This document shows positions 31,471 through 38,913 of a stretch of DNA of 41,866 nucleotides, one piece after another. Source of the DNA: Alphaproteobacteria bacterium. Its GTDB lineage: Bacteria > Pseudomonadota > Alphaproteobacteria > Rickettsiales > JAIXRX01. The notes beneath the pieces are model-generated. The model saw nothing but the letters and a program-made list of their open reading frames with translations. It searched no databases and was not told the DNA's origin. The position numbers were made by a program, and so were the translations under genes. Position 1 is the stretch's first letter. Each line of letters starts with the position of its first letter. The stretch is taken from assembly GCA_027485005.1 (NCBI GenBank), contig JAIXRX010000035.1, forward strand, positions 1 through 41,866, read 5' to 3'.

Positions 31471-32024
31471 GCTGCACCTCCACGCCAAACTATTTTTTCG
31501 GCGTTAGGATCGAAAACCTGTTGCTTGCGTTTGTTGACCTCTGGGGCAAGCGGCCCACTGTTGCGGCCTGGCAGAAAGATATATGTGGCACCTTTGCCGG
31601 GATACGACTCCTGCGCCACCTTGATATATCCTGACAGGCGAAGGTACTTTAAATACTCTTTAGCCATTCCCAACTCACAGAATGCGACCAGCGCCACATA
31701 GCGTGCATCGAACTGCTGCGCACCGAACACTCTTAGGGCTGACCAGATGCGCTGGCGCGCAGACGGCTCCATTGGTTTTCCATCTTTGTCAATTCGCGGC
31801 GCGAGCTGACCGACATCGCGCACCAGAGTATAGACATTGGGTTCGGCGATCTTGCCGATTGTCTTTTTCTCCAGATACCCATGCTCTGCCAAGCGATCCA
31901 GATATGATCGGATGCTTGATGTTTCGTGGCCTGTGAGCACATAAATGTCTCGGCAGGTGAAGGTGCGTAGCTTGCGGATTGCAACCCACACCCCTTGTCG
32001 TGATTTAATATGACGTACCCACAT
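31467..32024 (-). CDS. Winged-helix early protein, unknown
   Basis: 185 residues from the ATG at 32024 (GGAG upstream, just after the B stop; a longer start would run inside B). Residues ~20-60 form a winged helix (TFTCRDIYVLTGHETSSIRS, YLDRLAEHGYLEKK); a second similar element may lie near 110-150 (AKEYLKYLRLSGYIKVAQ). Probably a DNA-binding protein acting with or after B; no family recognised. Confidence 0.7.
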   Translation of the reverse strand: MWVRHIKSRQGVWVAIRKLRTFTCRDIYVLTGHETSSIRSYLDRLAEHGYLEKKTIGKIAEPNVYTLVRDVGQLAPRIDKDGKPMEPSARQRIWSALRVFGAQQFDARYVALVAFCELGMAKEYLKYLRLSGYIKVAQESYPGKGATYIFLPGRNSGPLAPEVNKRKQQVFDPNAEKIVWRGGAA

Positions 32025-32026
32025 GG

Positions 32027-32776
32027 CTAGAATCTCCGAGCTTGAGGTGGGGTAGCGGAATGAAGAGGGCGCTTGCCCCATTCTTTCAGACCAACTTCCG
32101 CCCACTCATGCCCTGCGGCCTCGTCATAAATACGATCTAGGTTGGTGACAATACGGCGCACGCTACCATGCGCATCGTTCACGATCTGCTCCAGAAGGTC
32201 GTCTTTGATCGTAATGGCAGGGACAAAATGCTTGGCCAGAATGCGGCCATCTTCCATATTGGCAGGCACCGCTTGCGCCCAACGTAATACGCGGCCATGG
32301 AAGCGCTCCCAGCGGCGTAGCTTTTGTGGCAAGGCCTCTTCACCGATCAACACGATGGGAGCTTTGCTTTGCTCATAAATGTCGCGCACCAGCTCCACCA
32401 GATTGCGGTCAACCAGGTTGTCGGCTTCGTCGATCAACAGCGGTCGTTGACTAAGCGCCAGTTCCTCGCTCACTTGATCTGTCATCGCTGAAATTGTCTT
32501 GGCGGGTTGGATGCCCAGCTGCAGCAGCACAGCTTCTAGGAAGGCTTTCTTTGTCCAGACACTGCGCACCTCAACATAGGTTGCGCCGTATTTAGCGGCG
32601 ACAGATGCAACAGCAGTTGATTTTCCGAAACCTGATGGGCCGCTAAATGTAACGATACCCGGAAGATGTGCCGCACGGTTTATGGTGTGGAGCAGCAGCT
32701 CGTTCAGGATGGTGATGTTGCGCAATGGCGCAATCCCGCCAGTGCTTGGATTGACCTTTTCTTTTTTTGATGTCAT
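32027..32776 (-). CDS. B: Transposition target-activator ATPase (MuB-like)
   Basis: 249 residues, AAA+ ATPase. Walker A GPSGFGKST at residues 46-54, Walker B PLLIDEADN at 112-120, sensor-1-type IVLIGEEALPQKL near 140, arginine finger region RRWERFHGR. MuB binds target DNA, delivers it to the transposase and provides target immunity. It is shorter than Mu B (312 residues): only about 45 residues precede Walker A, so the N-terminal helix-turn-helix domain seems absent. Confidence 0.9.
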   Translation of the reverse strand: MTSKKEKVNPSTGGIAPLRNITILNELLLHTINRAAHLPGIVTFSGPSGFGKSTAVASVAAKYGATYVEVRSVWTKKAFLEAVLLQLGIQPAKTISAMTDQVSEELALSQRPLLIDEADNLVDRNLVELVRDIYEQSKAPIVLIGEEALPQKLRRWERFHGRVLRWAQAVPANMEDGRILAKHFVPAITIKDDLLEQIVNDAHGSVRRIVTNLDRIYDEAAGHEWAEVGLKEWGKRPLHSATPPQARRF

Positions 32777-32801
32777 AATGTGCTCTCTCTGTTGAAGTTA
32801 A

Positions 32802-34937
32802 TTACATGGGTGGGACATCCAGCGTTGCATCGCTGGGTGTTTCATTCAGCAGCATCTCTGCTGCTGGAGCGGCGGTTAGTTCATCCGCATCTATTTCTTC
32901 TGGCCACCACGCACGGTCGCTGACACGGCCAATCCACTTACGATCACGGTCGCTAATGCCTTCGCCACGGGCCACACTGGCAGCAATGGCGCGCACGCGC
33001 TTGGCCCATAACTCACGGTCACTAAACGCCACCTCTTGATCATGCACGGTGGCTTGGCGGGCGGGCTTTTGAAGTGGCAATATTTCTACGGCACGGGATG
33101 CTTCATCCATTGCATGGGTGCTGAACTCTTCCACGCGCTGCGGGAATGACAGCACCTTGGTGTCAGCGTGTAGCGCCAGCAACCCATCGGCCAGTTCCTT
33201 TTTGTTCAATCCACGGCGGATACGGTTCAGCTCTTTCTTGCTTTCGCTGATCAGATTGGCCTGCGCCGCTTTTAGCTGCGCAGCGAACTGCATCGGATCG
33301 ATACCAATGGTTTGCGGGTTAATCGCCTCAAACAGGTAATTGCTGTTTTCATCGAAAGCATAGACCCGGCCAAGGTCAGCCGGGTCATGCCGCACCAGCA
33401 CGTCTTTCCCAATATACGGGAGCAACGCTTCGCTGATGTAAGACAGGCCATCCACGCGGATGCCTGATTTCGTAATGCGGCGCATGCCACCGCCTGCCGC
33501 GATAGGGGCAAGCAGCAGATCAAGGGCGCGCTCGCTAGCGGGTTTTTGTACTGGATGCGGCCATTGCGCGGCGCGCTCATTGGGTGACATCTTCAAGGCG
33601 GAATGCACCGCATTGCCATATTTACCAGCTGCCCAACTATCGAGAGCAACTTGCAATTCTTGAGCGGTCATGCCCACTGAGAATGCAGCAGCATCGCTCT
33701 CACCCATGCGGGACGCGAAGTCTTTTTGCTCACGGATACGTTGGCGGTGCGCCACGCTATGGCCAGAGAAACCCGGCAGGATGGCCATCAGGTCGCGCTG
33801 CATGGTGCCAATCACGCGCTCAACAAATGGCTTTTTCTCTGGCGAGTATGGCGGTGAAATCTCTTGCAAAATGCCCACGCCAGCCAGTGCCATTGTAAAG
33901 CGGCGGCTCACAAAGTCAGCGCCATTATCGGTCTTGATCGTTTCTGGTTTGCCCCATGCCATAATGGCCTTACGCACCAGCAGCAGGGAAGCCTCGGTTT
34001 TCGCGGTCTTGCTCACACTAAACATGGCGCGGCGGCTCCATACGTCGATCAGCGCATAAATGCTGTAACGGCCATCGCTGCAAATCGCATCGGCGGGCGA
34101 GGCATCGATCTGCCACATCTGGTTGAGGCCAGTGATATGTGCATCTGCATCACCCACGGCCACCTTGTGGGTGTTTTTGTATTGCCCAGGTGAAGTCACA
34201 GCCATGAACAGTGCGCTGTTCTCCTGTTTCCATTCCACGATATGGCGCTCAAAGGCGCGCAAGGATGGCAGCGGGAAACACCGCCCATTAACATCCAGCA
34301 TCGTACCAAACTTCATGCGCACAAAATCGCGCAGATGCCCGCCTTTATAATCGCGGTTATCAGTCAGCAGGGCAGCAACATACTTGGCCACAGCACCACC
34401 GCAGGCGCGGCTTAATATGCTGGTGCCTTTACGTTTGCCATAGCGACCGCCCAGCAACTCTGGCTGCGTGGTGGCGGCTTTGCACCAGCGGTGCAGCGTG
34501 CGGGTGCAAAGCTCCGGCACCACACAATAAGGCATTTTATGAGGTGTCATAGCGCGTTCCACGCGGTACTGCGCAAGAAATATCTCCGCACCATGATGGG
34601 TCGATATCCCATTCAGGCGGCAGAAATTTTGGTAGCTTGTCACAATCATAAGCTTGGCCAACTGGCGGCCTTGCTGGCCGTTTGGCTTTGTTTCTTCAAG
34701 CTGCACTGCCGCCATTTGAAGCTTCGGCGTTTCCGCCGCCACCTTTTGCAAAATGGCATGCTGCAATTTTGCAGGCAACATGGTCAGCGGATAGATACGG
34801 CCACCGCCTTTGCCTTCACGTTTAATAGATGGCCAGCCTTCTTTTTTGGCGCGGATGTTTATCCTTTGCTCTGTACCTGGCAAAACATCTAGATTTAACC
34901 CAGCTAACTCTCGTGCGGTGTAGTGCTCCCTGATCAT
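32802..34937 (-). CDS. A: DDE transposase A (MuA-like)
   Basis: 711 residues from the ATG at 34937, which overlaps the preceding stop (ATGA). N-terminal Mu-type winged helix (HYTARELAGLNLDVLPGTEQ to about 60), then helical end-binding domains, then an RNase-H-like core with Asp278 (MWQIDAS), Asp337 (TDNGADF) and Glu373 (KKPFVERV). The C-terminal domain is beta-barrel plus tail. It cuts and joins the phage ends. The C-terminus (ATLDVPPM) lacks the basic RRKKAI-like tail by which ClpX recognises MuA. Confidence 0.95.
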   Translation of the reverse strand: MIREHYTARELAGLNLDVLPGTEQRINIRAKKEGWPSIKREGKGGGRIYPLTMLPAKLQHAILQKVAAETPKLQMAAVQLEETKPNGQQGRQLAKLMIVTSYQNFCRLNGISTHHGAEIFLAQYRVERAMTPHKMPYCVVPELCTRTLHRWCKAATTQPELLGGRYGKRKGTSILSRACGGAVAKYVAALLTDNRDYKGGHLRDFVRMKFGTMLDVNGRCFPLPSLRAFERHIVEWKQENSALFMAVTSPGQYKNTHKVAVGDADAHITGLNQMWQIDASPADAICSDGRYSIYALIDVWSRRAMFSVSKTAKTEASLLLVRKAIMAWGKPETIKTDNGADFVSRRFTMALAGVGILQEISPPYSPEKKPFVERVIGTMQRDLMAILPGFSGHSVAHRQRIREQKDFASRMGESDAAAFSVGMTAQELQVALDSWAAGKYGNAVHSALKMSPNERAAQWPHPVQKPASERALDLLLAPIAAGGGMRRITKSGIRVDGLSYISEALLPYIGKDVLVRHDPADLGRVYAFDENSNYLFEAINPQTIGIDPMQFAAQLKAAQANLISESKKELNRIRRGLNKKELADGLLALHADTKVLSFPQRVEEFSTHAMDEASRAVEILPLQKPARQATVHDQEVAFSDRELWAKRVRAIAASVARGEGISDRDRKWIGRVSDRAWWPEEIDADELTAAPAAEMLLNETPSDATLDVPPM

Positions 34938-35116
34938 GAGCGCTCCCCATGTGTTTTGGCAGCGCGCAAGTCCTGCAAGCGGGCATAGGTGCTTTCCACG
35001 CAGCCATCGCAAATATGGAAAGACGCAGCGCTCTTAAATAAAAACTCCACCTCTGAATAAGGTTTATGGCAGCACGAGCAGCCGGGAGGGGTGGCAGGAA
35101 GAGGCATGTTAATCAT
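34934..35116 (-). CDS. ClpX zinc-domain-like mini protein
   Basis: 60 residues. Cys13-x2-Cys16 and Cys36-x2-Cys39 frame a segment HKPYSEVEFLF...HICDGCV that closely follows the ClpX N-terminal zinc-binding domain (CSFCGKSQ-EV..L...YICDECV): same K/E-V positions, ICD.CV and nearly the same spacing. The rest is a short helix. ClpX zinc domains dimerise and bind adaptors. Strong GGAGG ribosome binding site; stop overlaps transposase start. Could be an ordinary zinc ribbon instead. Confidence 0.75.
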   Translation of the reverse strand: MINMPLPATPPGCSCCHKPYSEVEFLFKSAASFHICDGCVESTYARLQDLRAAKTHGERS

Positions 35117-35600
35117 GTTGCACCTCCACTACAAAACGGCTGGCCTCTGCGCATTTTTGCAGGGCGGCATCCATACTGCCAGCATACCAGAGGGTTTGCT
35201 GCGCGAGGCGGTCATATATTTCCCAGGCAGTACCAGCGCCCTGAGCTGCCCGCTTATTGCGGCGTATCAATGTCGGGGGAGTATTCCCGCCTGACGCTTG
35301 GGAAGGAAGGCGCTGAATCATCACTTCCAGCTTTTTCACACGGTCTTCAAGACCAACTTTTTCACGCATTAAAGCCGCCGTATCCTCAACGCTTTTTAGG
35401 CGCTCGGTCAGTGCAATCAGATCATACTGTGCATCGTCTGGTTTATTGTCGATCAACTCATCCAGCATCGATTGAAGCTGAACGCCTCGGTTATCCTGAT
35501 CCAATACAGCACGCGCCAGCACATGGTTGGTGCGTTGATATTTGTTCAGCTCATTTTGAAAGAGCGAAAGTTGTTGCCCATAGGCGCTATCCTTTTTCAT
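35109..35600 (-). CDS. Coiled-coil early protein, unknown
   Basis: 163 residues from the ATG at 35600, preceded by GGAGG and overlapping the previous stop by one base (TAATG). Long helical segments dominate (LNKYQRTNHVLARAVLDQDN; LIALTERLKSVEDTAALMRE; VGLEDRVKKLEVMIQRL), consistent with a coiled coil at about residues 75-100. No enzymatic motif. Function unknown. Confidence 0.7.
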   Translation of the reverse strand: MKKDSAYGQQLSLFQNELNKYQRTNHVLARAVLDQDNRGVQLQSMLDELIDNKPDDAQYDLIALTERLKSVEDTAALMREKVGLEDRVKKLEVMIQRLPSQASGGNTPPTLIRRNKRAAQGAGTAWEIYDRLAQQTLWYAGSMDAALQKCAEASRFVVEVQHD

Positions 35601-35884
35601 TACACCCTCCGGTCTTCTTCCATGGCCACCCACTTGCCATAGCCAGTCATGGCCACAGGCACGGCGGCCAGAATCAATGTGGTTAAAACGATGATTAAAG
35701 CCGCATTGAAGGCCTTGCTCGCCAACAGGCGCTGCATGGTGCGCTCACGCTTTAAGGCGCGGCACTCAATGTGGCGTTTGGTGATTGTCGGTGTGGCGAG
35801 CCTGCAAGCCGCCACACCGTCTCCCCACGCTTGGAGGGCACTGTCAGGGTGGGTGGGGAGAAACTGGATGCAATGGCGGTTCAT
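35600..35884 (-). CDS. Small early membrane protein, unknown
   Basis: 94 residues if started at the ATG overlapping the ner stop (ATGA); an internal ATG at residue 50 is an alternative. One hydrophobic segment near residues 59-79 (FNAALIIVLTTLILAAVPVA) and an acidic C-terminus. The first half is Cys/His-containing but without a clear motif. No family recognised. Confidence 0.55.
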   Translation of the reverse strand: MNRHCIQFLPTHPDSALQAWGDGVAACRLATPTITKRHIECRALKRERTMQRLLASKAFNAALIIVLTTLILAAVPVAMTGYGKWVAMEEDRRV

Positions 35885-36189
35885 GCCGCACCTCGCGCAT
35901 TTAATTTTTGGGATTGTGTTTGGCGGCTTATTGTTCTAGCTTTGCGCGCAGTTCTTGTGCCAATGCGCTGACCCTGCTTGTCATACCAAGCAGGCCAGAG
36001 GCTGTGCAGCGAGACACCAAGGAATTTAGCAATTGCATGTTGAGCCGCAGGAAAAGGTGTAGTCATTGCAATGTGACATGCGTCTTTGCAAAGCCCTGCA
36101 TCAATTGCTATTGCGCGCATAGTAGTACCGCGTTTGCGAACTGCGGCCTTGATGTCTTCCCTATGCCAGCCTTTTTTGTTTTGTGACAT
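35881..36189 (-). CDS. ner: Ner-like early transcription regulator
   Basis: 102 residues. KGWHREDIKAAVRKRGTTMR followed by a helix-turn-helix and FLGVSLHSLWPAWYD match Ner/Nlp proteins. Ner dampens early and repressor transcription during lytic growth. It is the first gene of the early operon, divergent from c. The ~25-residue basic C-terminal tail (TARKARTISRQTQSQKL) is longer than in Mu Ner (75 residues). Confidence 0.9.
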   Translation of the reverse strand: MSQNKKGWHREDIKAAVRKRGTTMRAIAIDAGLCKDACHIAMTTPFPAAQHAIAKFLGVSLHSLWPAWYDKQGQRIGTRTARKARTISRQTQSQKLNARGAA

Positions 36190-36380
36190 GAACTCTCCAT
36201 TATGACGGGTTACAGCCCGTTTTTTTGGCGTTGTTGAATTAAGCTAACTAAATGTGTGTTCGCACAATAAAGCGGATATAGCAACATTAAAAAGCGATGT
36301 TTTGCGAATGTCCGTTTTTTTATACGAATTGATGTGACTTTTCGGACACGCCCTGATAGAGGGCGGGCAAAGTATTGGAT
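36190..36380. promoter_or_regulatory. c-ner divergent operator/promoter region
   Basis: 191 bp between the divergent c and ner starts. It contains inverted TGTCCG (36309-36314) and CGGACA (36343-36348), a TGTG/CACA dyad (36255-36266), TGCGAA-type words in both orientations, and AT-rich tracts. These are candidate operators for repressor and Ner and may also serve as the transposition enhancer, as in Mu. A hairpin CGCCCT/AGGGCG near 36349-36365 lies just before the c start. Exact promoters could not be fixed. Confidence 0.55.
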
Positions 36381-37175
36381 ATGATGGTGTTTAAAGACCG
36401 ACTAAAAATAGCTATGAAAGAGGAATCTGTACTTGGCTTCGCAAAAAAAAGCGGGCTGAGTGAGGGGGCTATTCGGCAATACCTCAAAGGTAGTGAGCCG
36501 GGGCTTGATAAGGTCATAGCAATTGCTGCTGCAGCCGGGGTATCAGCGGCATGGTTAGCCACAGGCGAAGGTAAGCCTGACTCTAGCTATCGCTCGTCTG
36601 CTTTGGCGGATTCTTCTGTGCCCTCGCAATTCAGGGCACAACCATTGCGTAGTAAAGATGGTGAAGAAATGTATCTCTCAATGGCTGCTGCCAATACTTC
36701 TACCATCAAACTGGATAAATCCTCCTATGAGGCAAAAATAAACGAGGTTGATGACACCTCTTCTGTAGCCGTTCCATTACTCAGTATTCATGCGAGTGCA
36801 GGTGGTGGCGCAGCTGTGCTAAGTGAAGAAGGTGATGACTATATACGGTTCAGCGCACGCATGTTGCGAGGCCTTGGCTTGGAACCGCTCCACACATTTG
36901 TAATGCCAGTGCTAGGGGACAGCATGGAGCCGCGTATCCGATCAGGCGAGCTGATGCTTTGTAGTCGTGCGCCGCAACACCTCAAAGGAGCGGACGGCAC
37001 TTACATCGTGCGCCTGGAAGGTGATATATTGGTCAAACGCATCCAGCGACTGCCGGGCGGCAAGGTCGTTGTCTCCTCTGAAAACACAGGTTACAGCCCC
37101 TTTGAAATCATCTTAAATGACGGGGTAGATTTTGCCATTCTAGGCATGGTGCTGGTGGTGTTTCGCAAGGTTTAG
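36381..37175 (+). CDS. Phage repressor c with S24 autoprotease domain
   Basis: 264 residues from the ATG at 36381 (a TTG two codons upstream and an ATG one codon downstream are alternatives; no strong ribosome binding site). N-terminal helix-turn-helix (GFAKKSGLSEGAIRQYLKGS), then a C-terminal LexA-like S24 domain with catalytic Ser in VLGDSMEPRI and Lys in ILVKRIQRL. A likely self-cleavage site is Ala-Gly in HASAGGGA. It keeps lysogeny and should be inactivated through RecA during the SOS response, unlike Mu c, which lacks this domain. Confidence 0.9.
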   Translation: MMVFKDRLKIAMKEESVLGFAKKSGLSEGAIRQYLKGSEPGLDKVIAIAAAAGVSAAWLATGEGKPDSSYRSSALADSSVPSQFRAQPLRSKDGEEMYLSMAAANTSTIKLDKSSYEAKINEVDDTSSVAVPLLSIHASAGGGAAVLSEEGDDYIRFSARMLRGLGLEPLHTFVMPVLGDSMEPRIRSGELMLCSRAPQHLKGADGTYIVRLEGDILVKRIQRLPGGKVVVSSENTGYSPFEIILNDGVDFAILGMVLVVFRKV

Positions 37176-37303
37176 ATTGCCATCTAAGAGTTCAAGTTAG
37201 TGTTTTGCAAAACACCATAATGCAGACAATAATTATTATATTACTGTGCGTTACATAACTTGAACGCTATCGTGTAACTTGAACGCCAAACGACCCAAAA
37301 ACA
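37176..37303. repeat. TAACTTGAAC repeats and palindrome near the left end
   Basis: The 10-mer TAACTTGAAC occurs on the + strand at 37256-37265 and 37275-37284 (both extended to ...GAACGC) and inverted at 37190-37199. Between them is a perfect 16-bp palindrome GTGTTTTGCAAAACAC (37200-37215), which may terminate c transcription or bind a protein. No gene is seen here. Confidence 0.6.
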
Positions 37304-37590
37304 CGACACTTAGTTTGTCATGTTGCTTTGCGCCACTCGCGCCGTAACGCGCAGCAATGCTTGCCTTACGGCACCGCACGCGCCGCGCACGCCCTTATGG
37401 GGCAATCTCTTCTATATTGCTTAAAGCCGCCTTCAAAGTGTCGTGTTGGGTTACACTTGGCCGCGCTGTGTTTTGATGGTGTCACGACACGCCTACGCCA
37501 GGCTCACCGCCGCTGTGCTATCCCATTATATCCCACTTAATACCGCACTATCCCGCCTTGGCTTTAGGACATACTAAGTGTCGTTCCACA
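37304..37590. other. Phage left end with transposase binding sites
   Basis: L1: CGACACTTAGTATGTC on the - strand at 37583-37568, 7 nt inside the CA terminus, the same offset as R1. L2: a weaker copy (CGACACTTTG...) at 37443-37434 on the - strand. L3: an exact 16-mer at 37304-37319 on the + strand, i.e. inverted relative to L1. The GC-rich spacer between them encodes no convincing protein. Three spaced sites on the left and closely packed sites on the right is the Mu pattern. Confidence 0.75.
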
Positions 37591-37595
37591 ACTGT
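37591..37595. repeat. Target-site duplication ACTGT (phage left end)
   Basis: Second copy of the 5-bp duplication, directly after the terminal CA of the prophage. Confidence 0.88.
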
Positions 37596-37598
37596 CAT

Positions 37599-37626
37599 TT
37601 GACCTTTGCTAGGCCTTTCATACAAT
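37599..37626 (+). promoter_or_regulatory. Sigma70-type promoter adjacent to the prophage
   Basis: TTGACC (37599-37604), 16-bp spacer, TACAAT (37621-37626), 31 bp before the next ATG. It starts only 9 bp from the prophage terminus, so the insertion just spared the promoter. Confidence 0.6.
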
Positions 37627-37656
37627 GCCACCAAATCTACCAATAGTGAGTGTTGT

Positions 37657-38136
37657 ATGAGCGAAAATGCATCTAAAACAGAAAGCTTTGATCCCGAAAA
37701 ATATCGCCCTTCTCCAGAAAGTGTGAAATCAGAACGCCAAACATATAGTCTTGTTTGGGGAGCTATGGCGGCGATGATATCAGGCATGGTGGGTTATATG
37801 GCTGCCGAATGGCAAAAATGTGGATCACAAACAAAAGGCTGGATCACCGGTATAAGTGCTGTTGCGGGCGGATTGATAGGAGGATATATCCTCGGCAAAA
37901 AGACCGAAACTGAGGGTGAGGTTATTTATAAAATGGCGCAAGAGGCTGCCAAAAGACCTGATCCAGAGAAGGCTATGCAAGACGGTCTTGCCAAACGTGA
38001 AAAAGACAAAGAAATGCTTATGGCTATGGCGATGATAGATCAGGCCAATCAATCAGCGAATGCTAACGCTAATTATTTTCAAACATACGCCAATCCAGCG
38101 GCGGGCGGCGGGTATGGTGGTATGGGGCGCTTCTAG
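37657..38136 (+). CDS. Glycine-rich membrane protein, unknown
   Basis: 159 residues from the ATG at 37657. Two hydrophobic segments (about 33-50 MAAMISGMVGYMAAEW and 64-85 ITGISAVAGGLIGGYILG) with glycine-zipper spacing, then a charged helix and a C-terminal Asn/Ala/Gly-rich tail ending GYGGMGRF. No family recognised. It may be an envelope protein; it is host-encoded and outside the prophage. Confidence 0.7.
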   Translation: MSENASKTESFDPEKYRPSPESVKSERQTYSLVWGAMAAMISGMVGYMAAEWQKCGSQTKGWITGISAVAGGLIGGYILGKKTETEGEVIYKMAQEAAKRPDPEKAMQDGLAKREKDKEMLMAMAMIDQANQSANANANYFQTYANPAAGGGYGGMGRF

Positions 38137-38156
38137 TTTTTATTCTTATCCGCCCA

Positions 38157-38184
38157 TTGCTTATTCCGTGCGGGGGCATATAAT
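38157..38184 (+). promoter_or_regulatory. Sigma70-type promoter for the OmpA-domain gene
   Basis: TTGCTT (38157-38162), 16-bp spacer, TATAAT (38179-38184), 35 bp before the ATG. Same hexamers and spacing as the ihfA promoter. Confidence 0.65.
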
Positions 38185-38219
38185 GCGCGTCCCATTCCAC
38201 TCATATAGAGGTTTTATCC

Positions 38220-38822
38220 ATGAATATTCGTTTTGCTTGCGCCGCTTTGGTGGCATTGTCTTGTTCTTCTGCGGCATTGGCTGCTAGCTCTGCGCATGAC
38301 AGCGCTCTCACCAAAACCAAAAACGTAGTGGTTACCGAGCGCGGTGATTGCGTATTGACCAAATGGATGAATAGCAGCAACCCATGTGGCACTAAAGTAG
38401 AAGAGCCTAAAAAAGTGGTGAAAAAAGCAGCGCCAGCACCTGTGGAAAGCCTTACCAACGATCAGCGTAGCATTTATTTTGACCTTAACAGCGCAACCTT
38501 GACGCTGGATAGCCAAGCGAAACTAGACGCGCTGGTGGCAGCGGTGAAAGCTTCGACTGGCGTGAAAAAAGCAACCGTGATTGGTTATGCAGATGCTTTA
38601 GGCAAATCAGACCATAATGTGGATTTATCAAAACGTCGTGCGGGGGCTGTTCAGAATTATCTCGCTTCTCGTATCAATATTCCAACTAGCACCAGCTTGG
38701 TGGAAGGCAAAGGCGCTACCGATTCTGTGACCAACTGCCCAAGCAGCTTGAAGCGTCCAGAGCTTGTTAAATGCCTTGCGAAAGATCGTCGCGTGGAAAT
38801 CGAACTTGATTATAGCAAATAG
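38220..38822 (+). CDS. OmpA-domain periplasmic/outer-membrane protein
   Basis: 200 residues. Signal peptide of about 22 residues (FACAALVALSCSSAALAAS). A short N-terminal region with two Cys (GDCVLTK, NPCGTK), a Lys/Pro/Ala linker, then an OmpA-like peptidoglycan-binding domain: IYFDLNSATL, VIGYADALGKSDHN, LSKRRAGAVQNYL, and KDRRVEIELDY at the end. It anchors the outer membrane to peptidoglycan. No beta-barrel is present. Followed by a strong terminator. Confidence 0.88.
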   Translation: MNIRFACAALVALSCSSAALAASSAHDSALTKTKNVVVTERGDCVLTKWMNSSNPCGTKVEEPKKVVKKAAPAPVESLTNDQRSIYFDLNSATLTLDSQAKLDALVAAVKASTGVKKATVIGYADALGKSDHNVDLSKRRAGAVQNYLASRINIPTSTSLVEGKGATDSVTNCPSSLKRPELVKCLAKDRRVEIELDYSK

Positions 38823-38842
38823 TCTGTTCAGATAATTAACAT

Positions 38843-38877
38843 AAAAACCCGCGCTGCGTTTGCATCGCGGGTTTTTT
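38843..38877 (+). terminator. Intrinsic terminator after the OmpA-domain gene
   Basis: AAAAACCCGCG (38843-38853) pairs with CGCGGGTTTTT (38866-38876), 12-nt loop, ending in a run of six T. Classical rho-independent terminator 20 bp after the stop. Confidence 0.9.
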
Positions 38878-38913
38878 GTTATACACTCAGCATTCACATT
38901 TAGGAGCCTTACT

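Larger units (their letters stand above)
5139..37590. mobile_element. Mu-like transposable prophage, 32.5 kb
   Basis: Bounded by TG (5139) and CA (37590), a 5-bp duplication ACTGT, and inverted end motifs with matching geometry. Content and order follow the Mu plan read from high to low coordinates: c, ner, A, B, early genes, gemA, mor, lysis, terminase, portal, F, I/Z, T, head completion, sheath, tube, tape measure, baseplate, fibre, DNA modification. All genes except c are on the - strand. Every essential morphogenesis class is present and uninterrupted, so the element appears intact. No tyrosine or serine integrase is seen. Confidence 0.95.

Noticed and set aside
37328..37540. 70-codon frame in the left-end spacer
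   Set aside because: TTG start without ribosome binding site, odd Cys/Arg-rich composition, overlaps transposase site L2; more likely spacer DNA of the phage end.
5139..37590. Search for CRISPR array, toxin-antitoxin or restriction nuclease inside the prophage
   Set aside because: No regularly spaced repeats were seen and no gene pair with these features was recognised; the methyltransferase stands alone.
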